Positions 52,443 through 61,955 of a stretch of 64,000 nucleotides of DNA are shown here, piece after piece (position 1 is the stretch's first letter; each line of letters starts with the position of its first letter). This DNA is from Saprospiraceae bacterium. GTDB lineage: Bacteria; Bacteroidota; Bacteroidia; Chitinophagales; Saprospiraceae. Location of the stretch: contig JANQPA010000102.1 of assembly GCA_028285545.1 (NCBI GenBank), forward strand, positions 81,227 to 145,226, given 5' to 3'. Both the position numbers and the translations under genes were made by a program. The notes beneath the pieces were generated by a model. It had not been told where the DNA came from and made no database searches. It saw only the letters and a program-made list of their open reading frames with translations.

Positions 52443-55307
52443 TTAAACCTTGAGTTCCATTTTTAGAAATCGGCCAGTGTGACTTTTTGAAGACTGGGCA
52501 ATTTTTTCTGGGGTTCCCACGGCAATAATCTGGCCTCCTCTGTGGCCTCCTTCCGGGCCAATATCAATAATATGGTCTGCCAACTTGATGACATCCATAT
52601 TGTGTTCAATAATAATAATGGTATTACCTTTTTCGATGAGCCTGTTGAGTACATTTAATAAATGGCGGATATCTTCAAAATGCAAGCCAGTGGTGGGCTC
52701 ATCCAAAATGTACAAGGTGTTTCCAGTATCTCTTTTGGCTAATTCTTCTGATAATTTTACCCTCTGAGCCTCTCCTCCTGATAAGGTGGTCGCTTGTTGC
52801 CCAAGCGTTATGTACCCTAAGCCTACCTCGTTAAGTGTCCTTAATTTTCTATAAATATTTGGTATGGGTTCAAAGAATTTTACTGCTTCACTCACCGTCA
52901 TATCCAGAACATCACCAATGGTTTTTCCTTTATATATTATTTCTAAAGTCTCTCGATTGTATCTGCGTCCCAGGCATTTTTCACATTCTACATATACATC
53001 AGGCAAGAAATTCATTTCAATCACCCTCATTCCAGAGCCATGACACTCTTCACAACGCCCTCCTTTAACATTAAATGAAAATCTTCCAGGTTTATACCCA
53101 CGGATTTTGGATTCAGGTAACTCAGCAAATATTTTTCTTATATCGGTAAATACCCCTGTATAAGTAGCTGGATTAGAACGTGGAGTTCTTCCAATGGGAC
53201 TTTGATCAATTTCTATCACCTTATCAATATGATCTAAACCTAAAATCTCTTTATAAGGCAGAGGTTTTTGAACACTTTTGTAGAAATGTTGCCTTAGGAT
53301 TGGATATAATGTTTCGTTGATGAGAGTAGACTTTCCACTTCCTGAAACTCCGGTTATACATACAAAGCATCCTAAGGGTATTTTGATGTCCACCAATTTA
53401 AGGTTATTCCCACTGGCACCTTTCAGTTCCAAAAAATGACCATTCCCCTTGCGTCTTTTTTCCGGAACTTCAATCTTTCTTAAATCTTTTAAATATTCTG
53501 CAGTAAGGGTGGTTTTGTTGATGAATGTATTGGGGTGTCCTTCACCAACCAGGGCTCCACCATGCTTGCCAGCGCCAGGGCCAAGATCGATCAGATAATC
53601 GGAAGCCAGCATAATATCTTTATCATGTTCTACTACCAATACGGTGTTTCCGATATCAGATAATTCCCTCAGGGCTTCGATTAGGCGGTGATTATCCCTT
53701 TGATGCAGACCAATGCTGGGCTCATCGAGAATGTAGGTAATTCCTGTTAGCTGAGAACCAATTTGGGTAGCAAGGCGGATGCGTTGAGATTCCCCCCCGG
53801 AAAGTGTCCTGGCAGGCCGGTTTAAGCTTAGATAATCAAGACCAACATGGAGTAAAAAGCCTAAGCGTAGGTTAATTTCCTTCATGACCTCCTTTCCAAT
53901 GACCAATTGTCGGTCAGATAAATGATCTGGCAGGGATTCCATCCATTCTTTCAATTTGGAAATATCCATCTCTCCCAAAAAGCCAATATGCTGACCATTT
54001 ATCTTAAAATGTAGAGATTCCTTTTTTAGACGAAAACCATCACAACTTGGGCATTTATCAACGGTCATAAATTCTTCTGCCCATTTGCGAATCTTTTCTG
54101 ATGTAGAGGTTTCATACCACCTTTCCAGCATACTAACCAGGCCTTCATAAGCCAAATTATAGGTGTATTCCTGCCTACTGCTTCCAGCAGATGACCGGAT
54201 TTCAAATTTACCGTCCCCACCATATAAAATTACCTCTAAGGCTTTTTCAGGCAATTCATTAATTGGAGTGGCAAAGGTGAAATTGTATTTTTTGGAAATG
54301 GCTCTAAGTTGTTTGAAAGTCATATTATCCCTAACCTCACCAAAGGGAACTATGCCAATATCATTGATGCTTTTACTCTCATCGGGAATCACTTTGTCCA
54401 TATCAACCTTATTCACCTTACCTAAACCATTACATTGAGGGCAGGCCCCATAAGGAGAGTTAAAAGAAAAAGTGTTGGGAGAAGGTTCTTCATAAGAAAT
54501 CCCGGATTCAGGATCCATCAGGTGCTTGCTAAATCCGCTTATTGTATCTTCCTCATAATCCAGGATGAGCATGGATCCATTCCCCATTTTAAGGGCAGTA
54601 GAAAGAGAAGTTTTTATCCGTTCATGCCTATCATCGGCAACTTTAATTCTGTCAATAATAACTTCAATATCGTGCACTTTGTATCGATCAACCTGCATGC
54701 TGGGAGTAATGTCGATAATGGAACCATCAACTCTGACCTTAGTATATCCCTGCTTCCGAATCTGCTCAAAAAGCTCTCGGTAATGTCCTTTACGCCCACG
54801 CACCAAAGGTGCCAGCAAGGCAATTTTCTTATCCTTATATTGTTGTAGGATACGGCTAAACATTTGTTCTTCACTATATTTAACCATAGGTTTGCCGGTA
54901 ACATAAGAATAAGCTTCCCCTATTCTGGCATACATCAGTCTTAAAAAATCATAAACTTCGGTAATGGTTCCGACGGTAGAGCGAGGGTTTCTGCTGGTAG
55001 TTTTTTGTTCAATAGAAATTACCGGACTCAATCCATCAATCTTTTCAACATCAGGGCGCTCCATCTCACCAATAAACTGACGTGCATAGGCAGAAAAAGT
55101 CTCCATGTATCGGCGTTGTCCTTCAGCGTAAATGGTGTCAAAGGCCAATGAAGATTTACCGCTTCCACTAATACCAGTAATGACTACGAGTTTGTTACGA
55201 GGAATGCGAACATCTATATTTTTTAGATTGTGTTCTCGTGCGCCGACAACCTCAATATGTTCTGATTCCATTTGAGTTAAATGCCCGTTACTCATTTTAT
55301 CTGCCAT
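52443..55307 (-). CDS. uvrA: Excinuclease ABC subunit A
   Basis: This 954-residue ATPase finds DNA damage in nucleotide excision repair. It has two ABC modules: Walker A GISGSGKSS at 45-53, and GVSGSGKSTLIN in the second half. ABC signatures LSGGESQRIRLATQIGS and LSGGEAQRVKLSEELAK and Walker B loops ILDEPSIGLHQRD and ILDEPTTGLH are present. Zinc sites are visible as CPQCNGLG and CPSCDGFR, and C-terminally as CEECHGSGMRVIEMNFLPDVYVECEKC. The chain is complete. The other subunits are elsewhere. A -7 box lies upstream at 55369. Confidence 0.97.
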   Translation of the reverse strand: MADKMSNGHLTQMESEHIEVVGAREHNLKNIDVRIPRNKLVVITGISGSGKSSLAFDTIYAEGQRRYMETFSAYARQFIGEMERPDVEKIDGLSPVISIEQKTTSRNPRSTVGTITEVYDFLRLMYARIGEAYSYVTGKPMVKYSEEQMFSRILQQYKDKKIALLAPLVRGRKGHYRELFEQIRKQGYTKVRVDGSIIDITPSMQVDRYKVHDIEVIIDRIKVADDRHERIKTSLSTALKMGNGSMLILDYEEDTISGFSKHLMDPESGISYEEPSPNTFSFNSPYGACPQCNGLGKVNKVDMDKVIPDESKSINDIGIVPFGEVRDNMTFKQLRAISKKYNFTFATPINELPEKALEVILYGGDGKFEIRSSAGSSRQEYTYNLAYEGLVSMLERWYETSTSEKIRKWAEEFMTVDKCPSCDGFRLKKESLHFKINGQHIGFLGEMDISKLKEWMESLPDHLSDRQLVIGKEVMKEINLRLGFLLHVGLDYLSLNRPARTLSGGESQRIRLATQIGSQLTGITYILDEPSIGLHQRDNHRLIEALRELSDIGNTVLVVEHDKDIMLASDYLIDLGPGAGKHGGALVGEGHPNTFINKTTLTAEYLKDLRKIEVPEKRRKGNGHFLELKGASGNNLKLVDIKIPLGCFVCITGVSGSGKSTLINETLYPILRQHFYKSVQKPLPYKEILGLDHIDKVIEIDQSPIGRTPRSNPATYTGVFTDIRKIFAELPESKIRGYKPGRFSFNVKGGRCEECHGSGMRVIEMNFLPDVYVECEKCLGRRYNRETLEIIYKGKTIGDVLDMTVSEAVKFFEPIPNIYRKLRTLNEVGLGYITLGQQATTLSGGEAQRVKLSEELAKRDTGNTLYILDEPTTGLHFEDIRHLLNVLNRLIEKGNTIIIIEHNMDVIKLADHIIDIGPEGGHRGGQIIAVGTPEKIAQSSKSHTGRFLKMELKV

Positions 55308-55368
55308 AGATTCTTCAAACTTTTCACATTTACCCTAACACATGAATTTGATGGGAGTTGAAAAAATG

Positions 55369-55376
55369 CAAAAATA
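55369..55376 (-). promoter_or_regulatory. -7 element of uvrA
   Basis: TATTTTTG on the minus strand lies 61 bases before the uvrA ATG. It fits TAnnTTTG. The TTTTG upstream is at a spacing of 14 bases, shorter than usual. Confidence 0.45.
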
Positions 55377-55430
55377 GACAAAGATTTTTACAAAATAATG
55401 GATTCTTCAGATACAGAATTTATTAAAACC

Positions 55431-56252
55431 TTATCCCATATGTTGCATGAGTTCCTTTACAATTAATGTCATTTTGGGTTCCACACCCTCGGCTACCTTA
55501 ATAACATCATCTCCGGTAGTAGGTCTTATATCTTCTAAAGGGAAACATTTATTAGTGGCTACAGAAATAACAAAAACGGGTAACTCCATATGTTGTGCAA
55601 CCAGGACTTCAGGAACTGTAGACATTCCTACTAAATCTCCTCCGATACGGTTGACGAATTGATACTCAGCAGGGGTTTCCAGGTTAGGGCCTTGCAGACC
55701 CACATAAACTCCTTCATGAGCGCGGATATTATTTTCGGAAGCGATTTTTAATGCCAATGCATTCCACTCCCGATTATAGGTGTGCAACATGTCAGGAAAC
55801 CTTGGCCCCAGGCGGGCATCATTTTCTCCGCGGAGTGGATTTTCAGCATGGAGGTTAATGTGATCTTTTATAAATACGATGTCTCCTGCAAAAATGTGTT
55901 GATTTGTACTACCCGCAGCATTAGAGATAAATAAAGATTGAATGCCCAAAAATTTTAGCACCCTGATTGGAAAGGTGACTTGTTTCATAGAGTAGCCTTC
56001 ATAATAGTGAAAACGACCAGCCATGGCTACTACCTTTTTTCCGGCTAAGGTGCCGAAAACAAGTTTGCCTTTATGCGATTTAACCGTAGAAACGGGGAAA
56101 TGAGGAATGTCTCCGTAGGAGATTTCTTTTTCCACTTCTATTTCCTCCGTCAAATTGCCTAGCCCGGTGCCGAGGACAATGCCGAATTGAGGTGCAAAGT
56201 TGGTTTGCTGCTGAATATAAGTAGTGGCTTCTTGGATTTGATCATATAACAT
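55431..56252 (-). CDS. punA: Purine nucleoside phosphorylase
   Basis: This 273-residue enzyme of the trimeric PNP class cleaves inosine and guanosine by phosphorolysis. The phosphate site is GIVLGTGLGNL with FPVSTVKSHKGKLVFG. The purine/ribose site shows AMAGRFHYYEGYSM, FISNAAGS and the class mark YVGLQGPNLETPAEY … GGDLVGMSTVPEV. The end (FVISVATNKC and later) is intact. It functions in purine salvage in the cytoplasm. It appears monocistronic; a repeat element separates it from rimP. Confidence 0.95.
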   Translation of the reverse strand: MLYDQIQEATTYIQQQTNFAPQFGIVLGTGLGNLTEEIEVEKEISYGDIPHFPVSTVKSHKGKLVFGTLAGKKVVAMAGRFHYYEGYSMKQVTFPIRVLKFLGIQSLFISNAAGSTNQHIFAGDIVFIKDHINLHAENPLRGENDARLGPRFPDMLHTYNREWNALALKIASENNIRAHEGVYVGLQGPNLETPAEYQFVNRIGGDLVGMSTVPEVLVAQHMELPVFVISVATNKCFPLEDIRPTTGDDVIKVAEGVEPKMTLIVKELMQHMG

Positions 56253-56282
56253 AATAGGAAAATAGTTTGTTAATTATTTATT

Positions 56283-56373
56283 AGTATAAGGTATAAAGTA
56301 GAAAGTAAAAAGACCAAAGATTAGGGCAGAATAACTTGTCTTTCTACCTTCTACTTTTTACATTCTACTATTA
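56283..56373. repeat. Inverted purine/pyrimidine repeat, family member E
   Basis: The left arm gtataaagtagaaagtaaaa is mirrored by tctaccttctactttttaca at 56341-56370 with a few mismatches (~33 paired bases). The centre is gaccaa…cttgtc. It is intergenic between divergent punA and rimP. Confidence 0.65.
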
Positions 56374-56400
56374 AGGGTAGCAAAGATCAAATAATTTTTG

Positions 56401-56408
56401 TACTTTTG
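56401..56408 (+). promoter_or_regulatory. -7 element of the rimP-nusA-infB unit
   Basis: TACTTTTG fits TAnnTTTG, 63 bases before the rimP start. The -33 box is not clear. Transcription would start near 56415. Confidence 0.55.
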
Positions 56409-56426
56409 CGAAAGTAATTGACAAAA

Positions 56427-56455
56427 GGAGAGGGAACCTCAAGTTCCCTCTTTTT
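56427..56455 (+). terminator. Terminator-like hairpin in the rimP leader
   Basis: The stem gagggaac / gttccctc (56430-56437 and 56443-56450) has a 5-base loop and is followed by ttttt. It lies between the promoter and the GTG start of rimP, so it is within the leader and could attenuate the operon. Confidence 0.6.
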
Positions 56456-56470
56456 AATTTTAATACATAA

Positions 56471-56944
56471 GTGATCGAACAAAAGATAGAATCTTTACTA
56501 GAACAAAAGTTCCTGGAAGAAGAATACCAAGACTGCTTTTTAATTGAAGTCAAACATCACGCCAACAACAAACTCGAAGTTTTTATTGAAAGCGACTCTG
56601 GAATGACCTTTGAAAAATGTCGCAAAATCAGTCGTTATCTGGAGGGATTTATCGATTCAGAAGGCTGGCTTGGAGAAAAATACATCTTGGAAGTATCTTC
56701 TCCTGGAGTTGGCAGACCTCTTAAATTAGTTAGACAATATTTGCTAAACCTAGGCAGGAAGGTCGAGGTAACTTTTAAAGAGGGCAAACCCAAAATTGGT
56801 GTTCTTATAGCCGCTGATGAGAAAAGCATTACACTTGAAGAAAAGGTTAGAATAAAAGAAGGAAAGAAAAAAAGAACAGAAATATTGCAGACCGTAATTC
56901 CAATAGAAGAAATCACAAAAACAGTAGTTAAAATATCTTTTTAA
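56471..56944 (+). CDS. rimP: Ribosome maturation factor RimP
   Basis: This 157-residue 30S assembly factor uses a GTG start. It reads MIEQKIESLLEQKFLEEEY, then FIESDSGMTFEKCRKISRYLEGFIDSEGWLGEKYILEVSSPGVGRPLK, the central family motif, and a C-terminal SH3-like part (GRKVEVTFKEGKPKIGVLIAAD). It is followed by nusA after 10 bases, the standard rimP-nusA-infB order. A terminator-like hairpin sits in its leader. Confidence 0.95.
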   Translation: MIEQKIESLLEQKFLEEEYQDCFLIEVKHHANNKLEVFIESDSGMTFEKCRKISRYLEGFIDSEGWLGEKYILEVSSPGVGRPLKLVRQYLLNLGRKVEVTFKEGKPKIGVLIAADEKSITLEEKVRIKEGKKKRTEILQTVIPIEEITKTVVKISF

Positions 56945-56954
56945 AACATAGATT

Positions 56955-58190
56955 ATGAATCTCGTAGATACATTCTCAGAATTTAAAGCAGGAAAAAATA
57001 TCGACCGCCCAACGATGGTGAGAGTCCTTGAGGATGTTTTTCGCACCTTGATCAGAAAGAAATATGGTTCTGATGAAAATTTTGATGTTATTGTTAATAC
57101 CACAAAGGGAGATCTTGAATTATGGCGAGTACGTGAAATTGTTCCCGATGGTGAGGTAACAGATGATCGGAGTCAAATTTCTATTTCAGAAGCTTTGTCA
57201 ATTGATGAAGATTATGAAATCGGGGAAGAATGTTATGAACAGTTAGAATTAGAGGAATTTGGAAGAAGAGCCATTATGGCAGCACGACAAACCCTTATTT
57301 CCAGGATAATGGAATTGGAAAAAGATGAAATCTTCCGCCGTTATAATGAAAGAGTTGGAGATATTGTAATTGGAGAAGTACATCAGATCTTGAAAAAAGA
57401 AATTTTGGTCATCGATGATGCTACTAGTAATGAAGTGGTCATGCCCAGGAATGAGATGATTAAAGGGGATTTTTATCGCAAAGGAGATATGGTAAAGGGA
57501 GTGATCAGAAGAGTAGAGATGAAAAATAATAACCCTGTAGTTATCATGTCCAGAACCGATCCTCATTTTCTTGCCAAATTATTAGAGCAGGAGGTGCCAG
57601 AAATAGAAGATGGATTGATTACCATTAAAGCCATAAAACGAATTCCAGGAGAAAGGGCAAAAGTCGCCGTTGAATCTTATGATGATAGAATTGACCCGGT
57701 AGGAGCTTGTGTTGGGATGAAAGGATCACGCATCCATGGCATTGTTAGGGAGTTGCGTAATGAAAATATTGATATTGTTAACTATACAAATAATACTAAG
57801 CTTTTTATCCAGCGTTCGCTTACTCCAGCAAAGGTTACCAATATAGAATTGGATGAAGAAAGACGCCATGCGGATGTCTTCCTGGAAGCTGACCAAGTGT
57901 CCCTGGCCATTGGCAAAGGAGGATCTAATATAAAACTTGCCAGTCAGCTAACGGATTTCGAAATCGATGTGTTCAGAAACACTCAAGAAGTGGAAATTGA
58001 TGATGTGGACTTAGACGAATTTGCAGATGAAATCGAAGGATGGGTAATAGATACTTTGAAAAATATTGGTTGTGATACTGCTCGTAGTGTTTTGGATTTG
58101 ACGAAAAAAGAGTTGCTTCGACGTACCGACCTTGAGGAGGAGACTATTGACGATGTATTAGGTATTTTAGCTTCTGAATTTGAAGATTAA
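56955..58190 (+). CDS. nusA: Transcription termination/antitermination factor NusA
   Basis: This 411-residue protein binds RNA polymerase and RNA. The N-terminal domain is MNLVDTFSEFKAGKNIDRPTMVRVLEDVF. The S1 domain is GDIVIGEVHQILKKEILVID. The KH domains show PGERAKVAVESYDDRIDPVGACVGMKGSRIHGIVREL and LAIGKGGSNIKLASQL. The C-terminus carries a short helical repeat (ARSVLDLTKKELLRRTDLEEETIDDVLGILASEFED) in place of the two acidic repeats of E. coli. It lies between rimP and infB. Confidence 0.96.
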   Translation: MNLVDTFSEFKAGKNIDRPTMVRVLEDVFRTLIRKKYGSDENFDVIVNTTKGDLELWRVREIVPDGEVTDDRSQISISEALSIDEDYEIGEECYEQLELEEFGRRAIMAARQTLISRIMELEKDEIFRRYNERVGDIVIGEVHQILKKEILVIDDATSNEVVMPRNEMIKGDFYRKGDMVKGVIRRVEMKNNNPVVIMSRTDPHFLAKLLEQEVPEIEDGLITIKAIKRIPGERAKVAVESYDDRIDPVGACVGMKGSRIHGIVRELRNENIDIVNYTNNTKLFIQRSLTPAKVTNIELDEERRHADVFLEADQVSLAIGKGGSNIKLASQLTDFEIDVFRNTQEVEIDDVDLDEFADEIEGWVIDTLKNIGCDTARSVLDLTKKELLRRTDLEEETIDDVLGILASEFED

Positions 58191-58522
58191 CTTAGTTTGA
58201 ATTAAGATACTTAGCTTTTATCCTGCTATTTTAATATTAGCGATTTTTATCTGCATCTATTGAAATAGCGGGTTTTACTTTTATCTTTGTGGGGAAAATA
58301 CTGGACTTAAGGAACTTTTGTGCATAAATTTGGTTTTTGTTGTATAGAAGACCTATGGTTTTTGCACTCTTTTTATATTATTATTTTTTTAATTCATAAA
58401 ATAAAATTTGTTCAAGGCAAGTAAAAGTTAATCCCTGTTTTAGGAAAAAAGGCTATTCCAAACAGGGGTATTTCAATTAAACAGCCTTTAAGAAAACTTA
58501 TAATCAGGACTAAAATTTAAGC
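58191..58522. other. 332-base gap between nusA and infB
   Basis: No gene is seen. It holds a promoter (58260-58289) and an AT-rich stretch. Imperfect stem words ccctgttttaggaaaaaaggct and agcc…aaacagggg occur near 58433-58495. Confidence 0.5.
58260..58289 (+). promoter_or_regulatory. Promoter of infB
   Basis: TTG at 58260-58262 and TATCTTTG at 58282-58289 are separated by 19 bases, the standard Bacteroidota arrangement. infB therefore has its own start point besides the rimP promoter. The leader to the ATG would be about 225 bases. Confidence 0.7.
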
Positions 58523-61500
58523 ATGACGAGACGCTTAGTTAAGATAGCAAAAGAGTTGAATGTGGGAACTACTACAATTGTTGAATATTTGAACAAGAGT
58601 GGTTTTTCCATTGATAATAAACCCACTGCAAAGATTACAGAGGAAATGTACGGTGTGCTCCTAAAAGAGTTCCAGAAGTCTATTGCTATTAAAGAAGAAG
58701 CGAGTAAGCTTGTAATAGGAACAAGACCTTCAGGAAAAGGGGAAGGAATAAATCCAACTCCTCCAACTACCACCCCTGTAGCACAAAAAGAAGAACCTGT
58801 TGAAGCTCCGGAGGTTGAACAGCCCATTGAGCCACCAGTGGTAGTGGAGGAAGAGGTGGAAAATAAAGTTAAGATAGAAAACAAAGTGAAGGTTGTTGGC
58901 AAAATAGATCTTGGAAGTAGGTTGCGTTCTAAAGCCGCCCAACGAAACCAAAAAAATAAAAAGGAAGAACAACCTGTAGATCCTCCTCAAAAAGAAACTA
59001 CTCCTGCCAAAAACCAAGAAACTGAAAAAGCAACAAATAAAGAAGAAGTAAAAGTAAGCCCTCCCCAATCTGAACCGGAAGTTACTTCCAAATCCCAAAG
59101 CAAATCTAAAGAATCTAAGGAAGAGGCAGAAAAAGAAACCGCCCCTTCAAATGCTGATAAAAAGCAAAAATCAACTAATAAACAAGACGAAAAAACTGAA
59201 TTGAAAGAAGAAAATACAATTCTGGAGGAGCCTAAAACCTCTACAAAGACAGATCCAAAAGAAAAAGCCTCACCACAAGTTGATTCCTCTGCTGATGACA
59301 ATGTTGAAAAAACCGCTCCAGAGGGAGAAGAAGATAGCTTGGTCCGTAATAAGGCTCCTGAATTGAGGGGTTTAAAAATCTTGGGTAAAATCGATACCGA
59401 TAAATTTAAACGGCCTTCAAAGAAGAAAAAAGAAACTAAGGATTCTTCCAAAGATAAACGTAAACCTTCCTCTAATAAAGAGAATGATCGCAGGAAGAAA
59501 ACCTCAGAAGAGAAACCCAGAGATGATCGGCGAAGAGATGATAGAAGATCTGATAGAACAGATAGGAGAGATGATCGCAGATCAAGTTCAGGATCTGGAG
59601 GTGGAAATCGTTCAGATGGAAGAAATCGTTCCGACGCCAACCGCTCAGATGCAAATAGATCCAGCTCAAGTGGTAATAGCACAGATAACAAAAGAACAAA
59701 CGATAACAATCAAGATAGAAGAAAAAGAAAGCGTACCCGCAAGAAAATCACACTTGATAATAAAGGCGGAGGACGCCCTCAAAGAGGTGGAGACAGAAAC
59801 CAGAGAAGAAATCCTTCCAATAAAAAGAGAGATGAAGTTCAGGAAATTTCTCAAAAAGAGATCGACGAAAAAATCAAGGCTACTATGGCCCGGATCTCTG
59901 GAGGAGGGAAGAAGAAAAGACAGCGCCTTCAAAGAGATAAGCGGGAACGTATGCGTGAAAAGCAGGAAGCAAAAGAGCAGGAAACTCAAACTGGTAAGCT
60001 GCAGGTAACAGAATTCATTTCTGTTCAGGAACTGGCTAACCTTATGGATGTTCCTGTTACCGATGTGATAATGACCTGTATGAACCTGGGAGTCATCGTC
60101 TCCATTAATCAACGCCTGGACGCCGAAATTATCGAACTGGTAGCCGAAGAGTTTGAGCATGAAGTAGAGTTTATTAGCGCTGAGGAAGAGCTAGAAGAGG
60201 AGGAAGAAATAATTGATGATCCAGCTGATCTCAAGCCGCGTGCTCCGATCGTTACCGTTATGGGGCATGTTGATCATGGTAAAACATCACTTCTTGATTA
60301 TATTCGTGAAGCCAATGTTGCTGGTGGTGAAGCAGGGGGTATTACCCAGCATATCGGCGCTTATGAAGTATTGGTTGGAGATGAAAATAAAAGGATCACC
60401 TTCCTGGATACACCTGGTCACGAAGCCTTTACAGCCATGCGTGCCCGTGGTGCTAAAGTGACAGATATCGCCATAATTATTGTTGCAGCTGATGATAATA
60501 TTATGCCGCAAACTAAAGAGGCCATCAGTCACGCTCAGGCAGCCGGAGTTCCTATTGTTTTTGCCATTAACAAGATTGATAAAGAGAGTGCAGCACCTGA
60601 AAGAATTAAGCAGGAACTGGCTTCTATGAATCTCTTAGTTGAAGAATGGGGAGGTTCTTATCAATCTCAGGATATCTCTGCTAAAACAGGCTTGAATATT
60701 GACCTGCTGTTAGAGAAAATATTGCTTGAAGCAGAAATGCTCGAACTCAAAGCCAATCCTGATCGAAAATCCATCGGTACCGTTATTGAAGCTTCCCTGG
60801 ATAAAGGAAGAGGTTATGTAACCAAAATGCTGGTACAAACCGGGACATTGCACATCGGTGATTCCATTGTAGCAGGAGAACATTCCGGTAAAGTTCGAGC
60901 CATGCTTAATGAAAGAGGAAAACGTATCAAAGAAGCAGGCCCCTCTACTCCAGTATTGGTGCTCGGATTAGACGGTGCACCACAAGCAGGTGAACGATTC
61001 AAAGAAGTAGATACTGACCAGGAAGCGCGACAAATTGCCTCCCGAAGAGCTCAAATTTCTCGTGAACAGGCCAACAGAGCAACTAAGCGTATTAGTTTGG
61101 ATGAAATCGGGCGACGATTGGCGCTGGGCAACTTCAAAGAATTAAATCTTATCGTTAAAGGGGATGTGGATGGTTCTGTTGAAGCACTTTCTGATTCCTT
61201 AATTAAATTATCCGTTGAAACCATCCAGGTTAATGTAATCCATAAAGCGGTTGGACAGATAATCGAATCGGATATCTTGCTGGCCTCAGCCTCAGATGCA
61301 ATTATCCTTGGATTCCAGGTACGACCATCTCTTGGTGCCAGAAAACTAGCGGAAAGAGAAGGGGTAGAAATTAAATTATACTCCATCATTTATGAAGCCA
61401 TTGAACAGATCAAACTGGCAATGGAAGGAATGCTTGAACCAGACAAAGAAGAGAAAATCGTATCTCAGATTGAAGTGCGTGAGGTTTATAAAATTAGTAA

Positions 61501-61768
61501 GGTAGGAACCGTTGCAGGCTGTTATGTTCAGGAAGGAAAAATGAACAGAAATACTCATATCCGTTTAATCCGTAATGGTATTGTAATCTATCCTACTAAG
61601 GAAGGAGTACATGGCGAATTAGCTTCTCTTAAACGTTTTAAGGATGATGTGAAAGAGATTAAAGCTGGTCTGGAATGTGGTTTGACCATTAAAAATTATA
61701 ATGACATCAAAGTTGGAGATATTGTGGAAGGATATGATATTGTGGAAGTAAAACAACGATTAAGTTAA
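58523..61768 (+). CDS. infB: Translation initiation factor IF-2
   Basis: This 1081-residue GTPase brings initiator tRNA to the 30S subunit. The N-terminal IF2_N module begins [35 protein letters not shown] very long charged linker (~80-480) follows, rich in Lys, Glu, Asp, Arg and Ser, with repeated DRRDDRR and [12 protein letters not shown] words. The G domain begins near residue 580: [37 protein letters not shown]. It ends with domains III and IV ([39 protein letters not shown]). The linker is longer than in E. coli IF-2 (890 residues). A strong terminator follows. Confidence 0.97.
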   Translation: MTRRLVKIAKELNVGTTTIVEYLNKSGFSIDNKPTAKITEEMYGVLLKEFQKSIAIKEEASKLVIGTRPSGKGEGINPTPPTTTPVAQKEEPVEAPEVEQPIEPPVVVEEEVENKVKIENKVKVVGKIDLGSRLRSKAAQRNQKNKKEEQPVDPPQKETTPAKNQETEKATNKEEVKVSPPQSEPEVTSKSQSKSKESKEEAEKETAPSNADKKQKSTNKQDEKTELKEENTILEEPKTSTKTDPKEKASPQVDSSADDNVEKTAPEGEEDSLVRNKAPELRGLKILGKIDTDKFKRPSKKKKETKDSSKDKRKPSSNKENDRRKKTSEEKPRDDRRRDDRRSDRTDRRDDRRSSSGSGGGNRSDGRNRSDANRSDANRSSSSGNSTDNKRTNDNNQDRRKRKRTRKKITLDNKGGGRPQRGGDRNQRRNPSNKKRDEVQEISQKEIDEKIKATMARISGGGKKKRQRLQRDKRERMREKQEAKEQETQTGKLQVTEFISVQELANLMDVPVTDVIMTCMNLGVIVSINQRLDAEIIELVAEEFEHEVEFISAEEELEEEEEIIDDPADLKPRAPIVTVMGHVDHGKTSLLDYIREANVAGGEAGGITQHIGAYEVLVGDENKRITFLDTPGHEAFTAMRARGAKVTDIAIIIVAADDNIMPQTKEAISHAQAAGVPIVFAINKIDKESAAPERIKQELASMNLLVEEWGGSYQSQDISAKTGLNIDLLLEKILLEAEMLELKANPDRKSIGTVIEASLDKGRGYVTKMLVQTGTLHIGDSIVAGEHSGKVRAMLNERGKRIKEAGPSTPVLVLGLDGAPQAGERFKEVDTDQEARQIASRRAQISREQANRATKRISLDEIGRRLALGNFKELNLIVKGDVDGSVEALSDSLIKLSVETIQVNVIHKAVGQIIESDILLASASDAIILGFQVRPSLGARKLAEREGVEIKLYSIIYEAIEQIKLAMEGMLEPDKEEKIVSQIEVREVYKISKVGTVAGCYVQEGKMNRNTHIRLIRNGIVIYPTKEGVHGELASLKRFKDDVKEIKAGLECGLTIKNYNDIKVGDIVEGYDIVEVKQRLS

Positions 61769-61784
61769 GAGATAAAGGATTAAT

Positions 61785-61833
61785 AAAAACGGAGACCATT
61801 TTCTGCCTCAAGCAGAAAAAGGTCCCCGTTTTT
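61785..61833 (+). terminator. Terminator of the infB operon
   Basis: The stem aaaacggagaccattttctgc, with loop ctcaa, pairs with gcagaaaaaggtccccgtttt. A T-run follows. It begins 16 bases past the infB stop. Confidence 0.9.
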
Positions 61834-61955
61834 ATTTTTAAAACTTTGCTCCTCTGCAAGATGGCTGACATCCAAAAGGGAACGTTAGCCTGCTTTAATC
61901 CGATTTATATTATAGACGCCTCTCTCATCTTTTCCTTCAATAAAATCGGATCATT

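Noticed and set aside
58987..59709. Open frame of 240 codons opposite infB
   Set aside because: It is antisense to the low-complexity Lys/Glu/Ser linker of IF-2 and consists of Ser/Phe/Leu runs without a start signal.
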